Positions 42,889 through 52,752 of a stretch of DNA of 64,000 nt are shown here, one piece after another. This DNA comes from Mycobacteroides sp. CBMA 271. GTDB lineage: Bacteria > Actinomycetota > Actinomycetes > Mycobacteriales > Mycobacteriaceae. The stretch is from positions 124,001 to 188,000 of the forward strand of contig NZ_VTHB01000005.1 in NCBI RefSeq assembly GCF_009729205.1. Direction: 5' to 3'. The position numbers and the translations under genes were made by a program. Each line of letters starts with the position of its first letter. The stretch's first letter is position 1. The notes beneath the pieces are model-generated. The model did no database searches, was not told the DNA's origin, and saw only the letters and a program-made list of their open reading frames with translations.

Positions 42889-45869
42889 GTACACACAGCG
42901 CCCCCACGAACGGGACTCCAGTGCATGGAGCGCCCCAAAAGCCTTCGCGCATAGCGCGATTCATCCACACGTTCTCCGTGCCGATCATCCTTGCCTGGCT
43001 GGTGTTGACGGTCATCGTCAACGTGGTGGTGCCGCAGCTCGAAGAGGTCGGTAAAGAGCATTCGGTGTCGCTGGCCTCCAAGGACGCGCCGTCGTATCAG
43101 GCCATTAAGCGCCAGGGCGAGCTGTTCCAGCAGTTCAAAGACGACAGCATGGTCATGGTCCTGCTGGAGAGCGATACCAAGTTCTCCACCGATATGAACG
43201 ACAAGGCGCATACCTTCTACCGCGAGATGGTCAAGCGCCTCCGGGCCGACACCAAGCACGTGGAGTATGCCCAGGATTTCTGGGGCGACCGAATTACCGC
43301 CGGCGGCGCGCAGAGCGTCGATGAAAAAGCGGCCTATGTTCAGCTGAATCTCCGTGGGGACCAAGGCACGACGGAAGGCAAGGAATCCGTCACCGCCGTC
43401 CAGGACCTCGTCGACAAGCTCGTCAACGAGAGTCAGAAGAACGGGACCTATCCCGATGGGCTCAAGGTCTTCGTCACCGGGCAGGCCGCCCTGACGATGG
43501 ACATGAACGACGCCGGCGACAAGAGCATGCTCAAGATGACGGGCATCACCTTCATCGTCATCGCGGTCATGTTGTTGATCATCTACCGATCCATCACGAC
43601 GGTGCTGCTCATCCTGTTCATGGTCTTCGTGGAACTCGGTGCCGCCCGCGGTGTGGTCGCGATCCTCGGCAATGCCGAGATCATCGGCCTGTCAACATTC
43701 GCGGTGAACCTGCTGACCTCATTGGCGATTGCCGCGGGCACCGACTATGCGATCTTCCAAATCGGCCGCTATCACGAATTGCGAGCCGAAGGTAAGGACC
43801 GGCTCGAGTCCTTCTACCTCATGTATCACAGTGTCTCGCACGTGATTCTGGGCTCCGGCCTGACCATTGCCGGCGCCACGTTCTGCTTGAAGTTCACGCG
43901 TCTCCCGTACTTCGAGTCCTTGGGTGTGCCGTGTGCGATCGGCATGCTCGTCGTGGTGGCGGCCTCGCTGACCATCGGGCCCGCGGTGCTGCTGATAGCG
44001 ACGAAGTTCGGGCTGCTGGAGTCGAAGCGCACGATCAAGTCTCGGGGATGGCGCAAGATCGGCACCGCAATCGTGCGGTGGCCCGGGCCGATTCTGGCTG
44101 TCTCCATGATCATCGCCATCGTCGGTCTAGCCATCTTGCCGACGTACAACGTCAACTACAACGACCGGTACTACATCCCGAGCGGCCTGCCGTCGATCCA
44201 AGGTTTCCAGGCATCCGACCGGCACTTCTCCAAGGCGAGAATGAACCCGGACATCTTGATCGTCGAGGCCGATAAGGACCTGCGAACACCGGCGAACATG
44301 TTGGTGCTGGACCGGATTGCCAAGAACGTCTTCCGTGTCGAGGGCATCAACAAGGTTCAGAGCATGACGCGGCCGATGGGCGCGCCGATCGATCACAGCT
44401 CGGTGCCATTCCAGGTGAGCATGCAATCGGTGTCAATGACCGAGAACATGAATTACCTGAAGAACAGCATGTCGGACATGTTGAAGATGGCCGATGATAT
44501 GGGTTCGATGATCACGATCATGGAACGCATGTACAGCATCATGAAAGAGCTGGTCGGTGTGACGCACGATTTAGCGGGCGTCAGCACGGAATTACAAGGA
44601 ACCGTGCACGAAATGCGCGACAACATCGCGAATTTCGACGACCAATTCCGGCCGTTGCGTAACTACTTCTATTGGGAAAAGCACTGCTTCGATATCCCCA
44701 TGTGTTGGTCGATGCGGTCAATATTCGACACCCTAGACGGCATCGACAAAATGGCCGAAAACATGGACGGCATGGTCAAGGACATCAACAAGATGGACAC
44801 CTTGATGCCGCAGATGGTGGAGCAGTTGCCGCCCATGATCGCCATCACCAAGAACATGCGAAACACCATGCTGACCATGTACAGCACGATGAACGGCATG
44901 ATCACCCAGATGGATCGCATGACCGACACCGCAACGGTGATGGGTCAGTCGTTCGACGAGGCGAAGAACGACGACTTCTTCTACCTGCCGCCGGAAGCCT
45001 TCGATAACGAGGACTTCAAGAAGGGCGTCAAGCTGATGATGTCGCCGGACGGGAAGGCCGCGCAGTTCATCATCACGCACGAGGGTGACTACGCCAGCAA
45101 CGAGTCGCTTGCCAATACCCAGGTCGAGCTCAAGGCCGCCAAGAACGCGATCAAGGGCACGCCGCTCGACGAGGCCAAGCTCTATCTCGGCGGCACCGCT
45201 CCGACCTATCACGACATCGGGGAGATGGTGAAGTACGACCTGATGATTGCGGTCATCGCGTCGCTGTGCCTGATCTTCGTCATCATGCTGGTCATCACCC
45301 GAAGCATCGTGGCGGCGTTCACGATCGTCGGCACCATCGCGATTTCGCTGGGAGCGTCCTTCGGTCTGTCGGTGTTGCTGTGGGAGCACATCCTTGGTCT
45401 GCAGCTGCACTGGTTTGTACTGCCGTTCACCGTCATCATCTTGTTGGCGGTCGGATCGGACTACAACCTGCTCTTGGTGTCCAGATTCAAGGAAGAGCTA
45501 CATGGCGGCTTGAACACCGCGATCCTTCGCGGCGTGGGCGGATCCGGCAGCGTCGCCACCCAGGCAGGCCTCGTGTTCGCGTTCACTATGGGCTCGATGA
45601 TCACCAGCGACCTGATCGCGATCGGCCAGGCCGGGTCGGCGATCTGTCTGGGCCTGCTCTTCGACACCTTCGTGATCCGGGCATTCATGACACCGGCAAT
45701 CGCCGCCCTGATGGGCCGATGGTTCTGGTGGCCCATGAAGGTGAGTAAGTACGCCACCGATCCGCCGGCCCCTCCGGTACCGGTCCAGCCACCGGTACCC
45801 GTGCCGGTCGGTCCCGGTCCCGCGCATGACGACGCAGTCACCGCGGAGTTCCCGAGACCTCCGGTCTAG
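42885..45869 (+). CDS. Second MmpL family RND transporter (MmpL4/5 type)
   Basis: A 994-residue paralogue of the first pump. Asp-Tyr relays are GTDYAIF (D287) and GSDYNLL (D859). The coiled-coil insert contains HCFDIPMCW and many Met residues. An N-terminal extension of about 20 residues is unique to this copy, and the Pro-rich cytoplasmic tail contains repeated PVPV. By position it corresponds to MAB_2303 of M. abscessus. The duplication with its own mmpS, Shine-Dalgarno and ATT start suggests tandem duplication of the whole operon, followed by divergence of the promoter region. Confidence 0.93.
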   Translation: MSTHSAPTNGTPVHGAPQKPSRIARFIHTFSVPIILAWLVLTVIVNVVVPQLEEVGKEHSVSLASKDAPSYQAIKRQGELFQQFKDDSMVMVLLESDTKFSTDMNDKAHTFYREMVKRLRADTKHVEYAQDFWGDRITAGGAQSVDEKAAYVQLNLRGDQGTTEGKESVTAVQDLVDKLVNESQKNGTYPDGLKVFVTGQAALTMDMNDAGDKSMLKMTGITFIVIAVMLLIIYRSITTVLLILFMVFVELGAARGVVAILGNAEIIGLSTFAVNLLTSLAIAAGTDYAIFQIGRYHELRAEGKDRLESFYLMYHSVSHVILGSGLTIAGATFCLKFTRLPYFESLGVPCAIGMLVVVAASLTIGPAVLLIATKFGLLESKRTIKSRGWRKIGTAIVRWPGPILAVSMIIAIVGLAILPTYNVNYNDRYYIPSGLPSIQGFQASDRHFSKARMNPDILIVEADKDLRTPANMLVLDRIAKNVFRVEGINKVQSMTRPMGAPIDHSSVPFQVSMQSVSMTENMNYLKNSMSDMLKMADDMGSMITIMERMYSIMKELVGVTHDLAGVSTELQGTVHEMRDNIANFDDQFRPLRNYFYWEKHCFDIPMCWSMRSIFDTLDGIDKMAENMDGMVKDINKMDTLMPQMVEQLPPMIAITKNMRNTMLTMYSTMNGMITQMDRMTDTATVMGQSFDEAKNDDFFYLPPEAFDNEDFKKGVKLMMSPDGKAAQFIITHEGDYASNESLANTQVELKAAKNAIKGTPLDEAKLYLGGTAPTYHDIGEMVKYDLMIAVIASLCLIFVIMLVITRSIVAAFTIVGTIAISLGASFGLSVLLWEHILGLQLHWFVLPFTVIILLAVGSDYNLLLVSRFKEELHGGLNTAILRGVGGSGSVATQAGLVFAFTMGSMITSDLIAIGQAGSAICLGLLFDTFVIRAFMTPAIAALMGRWFWWPMKVSKYATDPPAPPVPVQPPVPVPVGPGPAHDDAVTAEFPRPPV

Positions 45870-45878
45870 CACCACCGC

Positions 45879-45915
45879 AATTCGGTCCCCATGCTTATGG
45901 CGTGGGGACCGAATT
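45879..45915. terminator. Hairpin terminator after second mmpL
   Basis: A 16-bp stem: AATTCGGTCCCCATGC (45879-45894) pairs with 45900-45915 including a T-G pair, with a five-base loop. It begins nine bases after the mmpL stop, and TCGTTTCG follows. Confidence 0.75.
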
Positions 45916-45993
45916 CGTTTCGGGGGTAAATGCCATTCGGGCATGAGTCCGCGACAGCGCGGGAAACGCGACATGCGGCGGCCAGAAACAGCG

Positions 45994-46034
45994 CAAAAAA
46001 AACGCCCCGTCGGTGTGATCACCGCGGGGCGTTT
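45994..46034 (-). terminator. Intrinsic terminator for the DUF5078 gene
   Basis: On the minus strand, AAACGCCCCG and CGGGGCGTTT (with an inner CGGTG/CACCG stem and one bulge) form a hairpin followed by a run of eight T. It lies 15 bases after the stop of the gene at 46049-46525. Confidence 0.85.
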
Positions 46035-46048
46035 CTCTGTTCGCTTGG

Positions 46049-46525
46049 TTAGGGTCCGTCCCAGACCGCCATGTCGGACGGATACTTGCTGCAGTTCTCG
46101 GTGCCCTTGGCCACGACACCCTTGTTGTTGAAGAAGATCTTGCCCCAGTTGGGCCATTGCGAGGTCAATGCCTCCGGCGGGTAGTTCACCGCGAAGACCT
46201 CGGACTCCGCGCGGCGCCCAGCATAATCCTTGGCGAAGAACTGGTGAATGCGGTCGATCGTCGCGTCCTGCACCTGCTGAGGCTTGTTGTTCTTGTCGAT
46301 CATGTACCGCGTGTAATAGATCGGGTCATAATCGCGCACCGCGGCCAGATATTGCTCGGCGGTGCACGTGGTCTTCAGCATTCGCCGGGGGACCGGGTAG
46401 TCATCGGTGGAGTCTGCAGAGGCAATCGCGGGGAATGTACTCGCGGCGATTCCCGCGGTCACTATCGCAATTCCGGCAGTGCGGGCAGGACCGCGAATAA
46501 GACCGCGAATGGAGTTCAGGCGCAT
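46049..46525 (-). CDS. Secreted DUF5078-like protein
   Basis: A 158-residue exported protein. The basic N-terminus and hydrophobic core (about 12-34) end at an Ala-x-Ala site near IASADS. The mature domain begins [20 protein letters not shown] and has [34 protein letters not shown] and one further cysteine near the C-terminus (ENCSKYP), so a single disulfide is possible. The pattern fits the mycobacterial DUF5078 family of unknown function. It is convergent with the mmpL operon and has its own terminator. Confidence 0.75.
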   Translation of the reverse strand: MRLNSIRGLIRGPARTAGIAIVTAGIAASTFPAIASADSTDDYPVPRRMLKTTCTAEQYLAAVRDYDPIYYTRYMIDKNNKPQQVQDATIDRIHQFFAKDYAGRRAESEVFAVNYPPEALTSQWPNWGKIFFNNKGVVAKGTENCSKYPSDMAVWDGP

Positions 46526-46587
46526 GGAGCTATTGTAGCGGTTTCCGTGCAGGTCCGGGGTACGGAAGTGACTTATTCGGCAGGCGG

Positions 46588-46998
46588 TTATGTGTTGAAG
46601 TGACCGCAGGTGACGGTGTCGTTGACGGGTCCGTTGAAGATCCCGAGGGCGGGCGGGACGGTCAGGTCCTGCGAATCGACCACCACATCGTCAACCTGCA
46701 CCTCGCAGTGCAATCCGACGCCGTAGGGAGGCAGCACCCGCACGGTCATGCCTGCCTGCTGCGCGTCATCCATGACCAGGTTCACCTCCCAGGTTTCACC
46801 CGGGGACAGACGCGGTTGCTCGGTCCTCCGATCCACTGGATCAGTCTTGAACGTCACGGAGATCCCGCGGCCGATACCGTCGACGCGGGCGATGTAGCTG
46901 ATGTTGTGCAGCTCGGCTGCGGAGGCTGGTGCTGCCAGCAGGGCGAGAGTGACCACCGCTGTCCCGGCAGCGCCTAACCCACGAAGGAGGGGGCGCAT
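46588..46998 (-). CDS. Small secreted protein, function unknown
   Basis: A 136-residue exported protein with signal peptide [27 protein letters not shown]. The mature roughly 110-residue all-beta-looking domain has two cysteines (GLHCEVQ and TVTCGHF). ATG 46998 is preferred to ATG 47007 because TAAGAT (47011-47006) overlaps the latter and lies seven bases before the former. I do not recognise the family. Confidence 0.65.
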   Translation of the reverse strand: MRPLLRGLGAAGTAVVTLALLAAPASAAELHNISYIARVDGIGRGISVTFKTDPVDRRTEQPRLSPGETWEVNLVMDDAQQAGMTVRVLPPYGVGLHCEVQVDDVVVDSQDLTVPPALGIFNGPVNDTVTCGHFNT

Positions 46999-47011
46999 AC
47001 CCGGCATCTTA
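46999..47011 (-). promoter_or_regulatory. Leaderless-type -10 (TAAGAT)
   Basis: TAAGAT at 47011-47006, seven bases, then ATG 46998. Confidence 0.5.
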
Positions 47012-47040
47012 CCGGTGCTCGGCAGTCAGCGACAACACGA

Positions 47041-48039
47041 TTACTCCAGGTCAGCGGGGCCTTCGGTGTGATGCACACCGAGTTGTTCGCAGGCGGTGTT
47101 GAGTACCCGCTGTACCGCCAAGGTATCGGCGAGCGGCATCACCGTGCTCTGCGACCGGCCCTCGATTAGGCATTGGTTCACCTCCGCGATCTCGTGGCTG
47201 TAACCGCCGCCGACTGGCGGCTTCACAATTGCCTCGGGATCAGATCCCTTGCGGTGCAACACAATCTCGCGAGGGTGATGAAAGCGGGGCAGGACATCGA
47301 TCCAGCCCTCGGTGCCGAAGATGCGCGCCTGGCCCGGAGTGGGATGCAGGAGCGAGCACAGCAATGTGGCGGCGCACCCGTCGTCGTACCGCAGTAGCAG
47401 CCCGGCCTCGGCATCTACGCCGGTGGGGAACAACGACCCATGGGCCACCACCGCCGCCGGATCTCCCAGAAAGTACTGGGCCAGCGACACCACATAGACA
47501 CCAAGATCCAATAGAGCGCCGCCGCCCAATGCCGGATTGAACAATCGGTCGTCTGGGTCAAATGGGCGGTCCACGCCGAGGTCCGCCTGGACCTGTCGGA
47601 CCTCGCCGATGGCTCCCTCGTCGACGAGCGCTCTGGCTGCCACTATCGCAGGTTGAAACCGCGTCCACATCGCTTCCATTGCAAAAACACCACGGGCCCT
47701 GGCGATATCGATGATCTCCTGCGTCCCAGACGCGGTCGCGGTGAAGGCCTTCTCGACGAGGATGGCCTTTCCGGCGGTGAGCGCCGCGATGGCGACCTGT
47801 CGGTGCTGCGGATGCGGAGTTGCGATGTACACGGCGTCCACATCGGGGTCGCGGAGCAGTGCCCGGTATGACCCGAAGGCCCGTGGAATTCGATGCACCT
47901 GGGCGAATTCTTGAGCACGCTCGGCCGACCGGGAAGCGACGGCGATCAGCTCTGCGCCGGGCGTGAGCGGGAAGTCGCGGGCCACATTGCCGGCGATACG
48001 GCCCGGTCCGACGATTCCCCAGCGAATGGTTTCAGGCAT
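47041..48039 (-). CDS. Gfo/Idh/MocA family oxidoreductase
   Basis: A 332-residue NAD(P)-dependent oxidoreductase. The Rossmann start is IRWGIVGPGRIAGNVARDF, then YIATPHPQHRQVAIAALTAGKAILVEKAF with the conserved EK(A/P) lysine, and a C-terminal alpha/beta domain with GGALLDLGVYVVSLAQYFLG. Relatives oxidise or reduce sugars and cyclitols. GGAGAC lies upstream of ATG 48039, which is inside the end of the DUF402 gene (8-base overlap), so the two are probably co-transcribed. Confidence 0.87.
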   Translation of the reverse strand: MPETIRWGIVGPGRIAGNVARDFPLTPGAELIAVASRSAERAQEFAQVHRIPRAFGSYRALLRDPDVDAVYIATPHPQHRQVAIAALTAGKAILVEKAFTATASGTQEIIDIARARGVFAMEAMWTRFQPAIVAARALVDEGAIGEVRQVQADLGVDRPFDPDDRLFNPALGGGALLDLGVYVVSLAQYFLGDPAAVVAHGSLFPTGVDAEAGLLLRYDDGCAATLLCSLLHPTPGQARIFGTEGWIDVLPRFHHPREIVLHRKGSDPEAIVKPPVGGGYSHEIAEVNQCLIEGRSQSTVMPLADTLAVQRVLNTACEQLGVHHTEGPADLE

Positions 48040-48580
48040 CGACGTCTCCGTTCGGTTCGCGCCAGGTCAACGGCATTCCTGCGGCGGTGAGCCACGCGTT
48101 CAGATCGTGCCCATGCCCGGCGAGCGCGTCGATTGCGCCCGTCGCCCGGCGGAGCGCGAGTTCCGCTGTGGCGGTGGATAACAGTCCCGCCTTGTGGGCG
48201 TCGAGCAACTCGTCGACATCCACCAGTTCGGTTTCACGCCCGCAACGCACCACGAGGTCAAGATAGTGGTCGACGGCTGTCCACTGCGACGGCCCGGCGA
48301 CGAAGTCGCCGACGTCCAGGTAGAAGTCCTGGTCGCGTTCGTAACCCGGGTTGTAGTGAAAGATGTTCGCACGCAGCCCCAGCGCCGGGAGCAACCAGGA
48401 TTCGAGGTAGTGGAACTGCGCCCGTCCCGGTGTCGGTCGCGCCAAGTACAACCCCCACGGCTCAACCCGGTAGTGGTCCACCGATCGGACGATCCCCTTG
48501 GGGTCGGTGTTGGTCATCGCGTCCAGGTCGAAGATCTCGCGTTTAGGTGGATGCACGCTTTCCTTACTGCCGTCCCTCAT
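48032..48580 (-). CDS. DUF402 protein (Rv1632c-like)
   Basis: A 182-residue protein with the DUF402 pattern: [40 protein letters not shown] (conserved aromatic/acidic metal-site strands) and the helix [17 protein letters not shown]. Related domains are metal-dependent nucleoside-phosphate hydrolases; the substrate here is unknown. It occupies the same place before uvrB as Rv1632c in M. tuberculosis. Confidence 0.8.
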   Translation of the reverse strand: MRDGSKESVHPPKREIFDLDAMTNTDPKGIVRSVDHYRVEPWGLYLARPTPGRAQFHYLESWLLPALGLRANIFHYNPGYERDQDFYLDVGDFVAGPSQWTAVDHYLDLVVRCGRETELVDVDELLDAHKAGLLSTATAELALRRATGAIDALAGHGHDLNAWLTAAGMPLTWREPNGDVDA

Positions 48581-48609
48581 GGTGCACGGCGGGTGTCAGA
48601 CCATCGGCT

Positions 48610-48621
48610 TACTCTGAGCTC
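48610..48621 (+). promoter_or_regulatory. Leaderless-type -10 (TACTCT) for uvrB
   Basis: TACTCT at 48610-48615, six bases, then ATG 48622. I saw no LexA box (TCGAAC-N4-GTTCGA) upstream. Confidence 0.55.
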
Positions 48622-50790
48622 ATGGCTTTCGCAACAGAACACCCCGTCGTTGCGCATTCCGAGTACCGCCCGGTATCGGACGTTCTGCGGACTGACGGGC
48701 AGTTCGAGGTGGTCAGTCCGTACGAGCCCGCCGGTGACCAGCCGGGCGCCATCAAGGAGCTCGAGCGCAGGGTGCGGGCGGGGGAGAAGGACGTGGTGCT
48801 GCTGGGTGCCACTGGTACCGGCAAATCGGCCACCACGGCGTGGCTCATCGAGCGGTTGCAACGGCCAACGCTCGTTATGGCGCCCAACAAGACGCTCGCC
48901 GCACAGCTCGCCAACGAACTTCGAGAAATGTTGCCGCACAACGCTGTCGAATACTTCGTCTCGTACTACGACTACTACCAGCCGGAAGCATATATTGCGC
49001 AGACGGACACATACATCGAGAAAGACAGCTCCATCAACGACGATGTGGAGCGGTTGCGGCATTCGGCAACCTCGAATCTGCTGTCGCGTCGTGATGTCGT
49101 GGTAGTGGCATCGGTCTCGTGCATCTACGGTTTGGGCACCCCGCAGTCCTATCTGGATCGTTCCGTGCAATTGGATATCGGACTGGAAGTGCCCCGGGAC
49201 GCGCTGCTTCGGCTGCTGGTCGATATGCAGTACAACCGCAATGACGTCGCATTCACCCGTGGCACCTTCCGAGTCCGGGGCGATACCGTCGAGATCATTC
49301 CCTCGTACGAGGAGCTGGCCGTCCGCATCGAGTTCTTCGGCGACGAAGTTGAGGCGCTGTATTACCTACATCCGCTCACCGGAGACGTGGTTCGGCAAAC
49401 TAGTTCGTTACGGATCTTCCCGGCCACGCATTACGTGGCCGGACCTGACCGCATGGCGAAGGCACTGGTGGGTATCGAGCAAGAGCTCGAGGAACGTCTA
49501 TCCGAGTTCGAAGGTCAGGGCAAACTCCTAGAGGCCCAGCGCCTGCGGATGCGCACTAACTACGACATCGAGATGATGCGCAATGTGGGCTTTTGCTCGG
49601 GTATCGAGAACTACTCACGGCATATCGACGGACGGGGGGCAGGTACACCGCCGTCGACACTGCTCGACTATTTCCCCGACGATTTCCTGCTGGTCATCGA
49701 CGAATCGCATGTGACGGTTCCCCAGATCGGCGCCATGTACGAGGGGGACATGTCGCGTAAGCGGAATCTGGTGGACTTCGGGTTCCGGCTGCCCTCGGCC
49801 CAGGACAATCGTCCCCTCACCTGGGAGGAGTTCTCCCAACGCATCGGTCAGACCGTGTATCTCTCGGCGACGCCCGGGAACTACGAGCGCAGCGCCGCCG
49901 GCGGTGAGTTCGTGGAGCAGGTGATCCGGCCGACCGGGCTGGTCGACCCGAAGGTGGTGGTGAAACCCACCAAGGGACAGATCGATGATCTCATCGCCTC
50001 GATACGGCAACGTACCGAAGTCGATGAGCGCGTGCTCGTGACCACGCTGACCAAGAAGATGTCCGAGGATCTCACCGATTATCTGCTGGAGATGGGTATC
50101 CGAGTGCGGTATCTGCATTCAGAGGTAGACACCCTGCGACGGGTCGAACTGCTGCGTCAGCTCCGCCTCGGCGAGTACGACGTCCTCGTCGGCATCAACC
50201 TTCTCCGGGAAGGCCTGGATCTGCCCGAGGTATCGCTGGTCGCGATCCTCGATGCCGACAAGGAGGGGTTCCTGCGGTCCAGCAGGAGTCTGATTCAAAC
50301 GATCGGTCGAGCCGCGCGGAACGTATCCGGCGAAGTGCACATGTATGCCGACACCATGACCGACTCGATGAAAGAGGCCATCGACGAGACCGATCGGCGT
50401 CGCGCCAAGCAGGTCGCCTACAACGAGGCGAATGGGATCGACCCAAAGCCATTGCGTAAGAAGATCGCCGATATCCTCGACCAGGTCTATCGAGAAGCGT
50501 CGGATACCGAAGCCAGCGAGGCGATTTCGGTAGGCGGATCCGGCCGCAATGCCAGTCGCGGTCGCCGGGCACAGGGTGAGCCCGGTCGTGCGGTCAGCGC
50601 CGGCGTGTTCGAGGGCCGCGATACCAAGAGCATGCCGCGGGCCGAGCTGGCCGACCTCATCAAGGACATGACCGAGCAGATGATGACCGCCGCGCGCGAT
50701 CTGCAGTTCGAGCTGGCCGCCCGATTCCGGGATGAGATCGCCGATCTCAAGAAGGAACTACGCGGCATGGATGCCGCCGGTCTCAAGTAG
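48622..50790 (+). CDS. uvrB: UvrABC system protein B
   Basis: A 722-residue helicase-like repair protein. Walker A is GATGTGKS (62-69), the beta-hairpin damage-probing segment is [10 protein letters not shown], Walker B is VIDESHVT, helicase motif VI is QTIGRAARN, and a C-terminal UVR domain (about 675-712) binds UvrC. It loads onto damaged DNA with UvrA and recruits UvrC for incision. ATG 48622 is set by conservation and by TACTCT six bases upstream. An in-frame open stretch back to 48547 is not used. Confidence 0.97.
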   Translation: MAFATEHPVVAHSEYRPVSDVLRTDGQFEVVSPYEPAGDQPGAIKELERRVRAGEKDVVLLGATGTGKSATTAWLIERLQRPTLVMAPNKTLAAQLANELREMLPHNAVEYFVSYYDYYQPEAYIAQTDTYIEKDSSINDDVERLRHSATSNLLSRRDVVVVASVSCIYGLGTPQSYLDRSVQLDIGLEVPRDALLRLLVDMQYNRNDVAFTRGTFRVRGDTVEIIPSYEELAVRIEFFGDEVEALYYLHPLTGDVVRQTSSLRIFPATHYVAGPDRMAKALVGIEQELEERLSEFEGQGKLLEAQRLRMRTNYDIEMMRNVGFCSGIENYSRHIDGRGAGTPPSTLLDYFPDDFLLVIDESHVTVPQIGAMYEGDMSRKRNLVDFGFRLPSAQDNRPLTWEEFSQRIGQTVYLSATPGNYERSAAGGEFVEQVIRPTGLVDPKVVVKPTKGQIDDLIASIRQRTEVDERVLVTTLTKKMSEDLTDYLLEMGIRVRYLHSEVDTLRRVELLRQLRLGEYDVLVGINLLREGLDLPEVSLVAILDADKEGFLRSSRSLIQTIGRAARNVSGEVHMYADTMTDSMKEAIDETDRRRAKQVAYNEANGIDPKPLRKKIADILDQVYREASDTEASEAISVGGSGRNASRGRRAQGEPGRAVSAGVFEGRDTKSMPRAELADLIKDMTEQMMTAARDLQFELAARFRDEIADLKKELRGMDAAGLK

Positions 50791-51243
50791 TCAGTCCGGA
50801 TCCGCGAGCAATCGGGCACCGGTGGAGCCGTCGTCGGCGAGGACATCACCGGGGTTGAACAGCGTGCACTTCGTCATAGATAGGCAGCCGCAACCGATGC
50901 ATCCGGTGAGCTTCGCTTGCATGTCCGCGATCGCGCTCTTACGGGCTTCGAGATGGGCGTGCCATTGACGTGAGATACGTTGCCAGTCACGGGTATTCGG
51001 TGCTCTATCGTCGGGCAGGCTCGCGAGGACATCGGCGACTTCCGATAGTGGGATACCGAAGCCGGTTGCGACGCGGATCAGCGAGATGCGGCGCAAAGCG
51101 TGCCGGCGAAATACGCGCGCATTCCCGGACGTCCGTTCAGCGGGAATCAGACCGATATCGGCGTAGTAGCGGACCGCGGACACCGCGATGCCGGTACGCC
51201 TGGCCACCTCGCCGATGGGTAGCAGCTCGGCCTTGTCCTTCAT
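50791..51243 (-). CDS. soxR: Redox-sensing MerR-family regulator SoxR
   Basis: A 150-residue protein. The MerR winged helix is LLPIGEVARRTGIAVSAVRYYADIGLI (8-34), followed by a dimer helix (about 84-112) and the [2Fe-2S] cluster motif C115-x2-C118-x-C120-x5-C126 (CIGCGCLSMTKC), diagnostic of SoxR. Oxidation by redox-cycling compounds switches it to an activator. ATG 51243 has GGAGGAGG four bases upstream. It is divergent from the MFS gene, with a SoxR box in the spacer of that gene's promoter. Its stop directly abuts uvrB. Confidence 0.93.
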   Translation of the reverse strand: MKDKAELLPIGEVARRTGIAVSAVRYYADIGLIPAERTSGNARVFRRHALRRISLIRVATGFGIPLSEVADVLASLPDDRAPNTRDWQRISRQWHAHLEARKSAIADMQAKLTGCIGCGCLSMTKCTLFNPGDVLADDGSTGARLLADPD

Positions 51244-51259
51244 CAAGCCTCCTCCGGCC

Positions 51260-51296
51260 TTGATCTCAAGTGGACTTTAGCTCATACCGTGTCGGC
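51260..51296 (+). promoter_or_regulatory. SoxR-type promoter of the MFS gene
   Basis: TTGATC (51260-51265) and TACCGT (51285-51290) are 19 bases apart, the long spacer needed for MerR/SoxR activation. The spacer carries the dyad CTCAAGT-GG-ACTTTAG (51265-51280), agreeing at 13 of 18 positions with the SoxR box I remember (CCTCAAGTTAACTTGAGG). Six bases after TACCGT comes ATG 51297, so the mRNA is probably leaderless. A minus-strand TAAAGT (51279-51274) inside the box could serve soxR itself. Confidence 0.7.
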
Positions 51297-52739
51297 ATGA
51301 CGCGTGACGTGGACGGTGGCAGCTGGCGAGATCTGTTGGGAGGGCGGCAGCTCGGGATCATCACGGTGCTCGCCGGCGGGGTGGCGCTGTACGCCACCAA
51401 TGTCTATCTCACCACCAGCCTGTTGCCGAGTGCCGTCGCGGACATCGGCGGGGAGCGTTTTTACGCCTGGGTGACAACGGTGTATTTGATCGCCTCGGTG
51501 GGCGCGGCCACGGTGGTAGGCCCATTGCTCGGCTGGGCCGGTCCGCGCGGCGCGTACCTCCTCGCGTTCGGTGCATTCGCCGCGGGCACGCTGGTGTGCA
51601 CCGTCGCCCCGGAGATGGAGGTCATGCTGGCCGGGCGCGCCGTGCAGGGCGCCGCGGGCGGGCTGCTGGCCGGGCTTGCCTACGCGGTCATCAATCGTGC
51701 GCTGCCGCGACGGCTGTGGACACGCGCGTCGGCGCTCACCTCTGCGATGTGGGGTGTCGGAACGTTCGTCGGTCCTGCGGCCGGCGGGCTATTCGCTCAG
51801 TTTGGGCTCTGGCGATGGGCATTCGGCTCACTGGCAGTGATTACCGTGAGCATCGCCGCGATGGTGCCCTATGTGCTGGCCAGGGGTCAGGATGCGAGGG
51901 CCGGCACCGCACGGCCTCGTGTCCCAGTACGGTCGCTGCTCGTACTGACGGCGGCCGCCAGCCTGGTGGCCGTGGCCGGGCTTCAATCGGCCCTGCCGAC
52001 CATGGTGGGCTTGATCGTCGCCGCGGGGGTGCTGGTCGTTACGTTCGTCGCGCTCGATCGTCGCTCCTCGGCGTGGGTGCTACCCAAGGCGGTGTTCGCG
52101 CGCAATCCGCTGAAATGGATCTATCTGACGATCGCCGTGCTCTCGGTGACGTCAATGGTCGAGACGTTCATTCCGTTCTTCGGACAGCGTCTGGGCCACC
52201 TGATCCCCGTCGCTGCCGGATTCCTCGGTGCCACCTTGGCATTCGGGTGGACCGTTGGAGAAATGCTTAGCGCATCGGCGAAGCCAAGGACCGTGGCACG
52301 CGTGGTGATGCTCTCTCCCGTCGCGGTCGCCGCGGGACTGCTACTCGCCGGTGTGCTGCAACGTGACGGCGCTACGGGTCCGGAGATCGGACTGTGGGCG
52401 TTGGGTTTCGCCGTCACCGGTGCCGGTATCGGGATGGCCTGGCCGCATCTGGCGGCCGCGGCGATGTCGGTGTCCGGCGATCCGGCCGAAAGTGCGGCGG
52501 CCGCCGCGGCAATCAGCACCGTGCAGCTGATCGCCGGGGCGTTCGGTGCTGGGCTGGCCGGAGTTCTCGTCAACCTCGGCGGAACCTCCACTCGGGGCGC
52601 ACATCTGCTGTTCCTGGGGTTCGCCGCGGTCGCGTTGCTGGGTGTCGCCCTGTCCTCCAGAGTGTTTCGCGTGCGAACCACCGGGACGCGCGAGGTGACG
52701 GATAAGGCAAAGGAACCTACAGTTCGGGCCCCGGTGTGA
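51297..52739 (+). CDS. MFS multidrug efflux transporter (Rv1634-like)
   Basis: A 480-residue major facilitator protein with about 14 helices (DHA2 type). ITVLAGGVALYATNVYLTTSLLP is helix 1, TVYLIASVGAATVVGPLLGW helix 2, and GRAVQGAAGGLLAGLAYAVI holds the motif C-like proline/glycine pattern. It sits where Rv1634 is in M. tuberculosis. The start ATG 51297 is set by TACCGT six bases upstream. The divergent soxR gene and SoxR box suggest induction by redox-active molecules. Confidence 0.88.
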   Translation: MTRDVDGGSWRDLLGGRQLGIITVLAGGVALYATNVYLTTSLLPSAVADIGGERFYAWVTTVYLIASVGAATVVGPLLGWAGPRGAYLLAFGAFAAGTLVCTVAPEMEVMLAGRAVQGAAGGLLAGLAYAVINRALPRRLWTRASALTSAMWGVGTFVGPAAGGLFAQFGLWRWAFGSLAVITVSIAAMVPYVLARGQDARAGTARPRVPVRSLLVLTAAASLVAVAGLQSALPTMVGLIVAAGVLVVTFVALDRRSSAWVLPKAVFARNPLKWIYLTIAVLSVTSMVETFIPFFGQRLGHLIPVAAGFLGATLAFGWTVGEMLSASAKPRTVARVVMLSPVAVAAGLLLAGVLQRDGATGPEIGLWALGFAVTGAGIGMAWPHLAAAAMSVSGDPAESAAAAAAISTVQLIAGAFGAGLAGVLVNLGGTSTRGAHLLFLGFAAVALLGVALSSRVFRVRTTGTREVTDKAKEPTVRAPV

Positions 52740-52752
52740 CGATCACGGGTGT

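Noticed and set aside
48581-48621. LexA/SOS box upstream of uvrB (and in 61355-61494 upstream of uvrA)
   Set aside because: I looked for TCGAAC-N4-GTTCGA-like dyads and found none close enough to propose.
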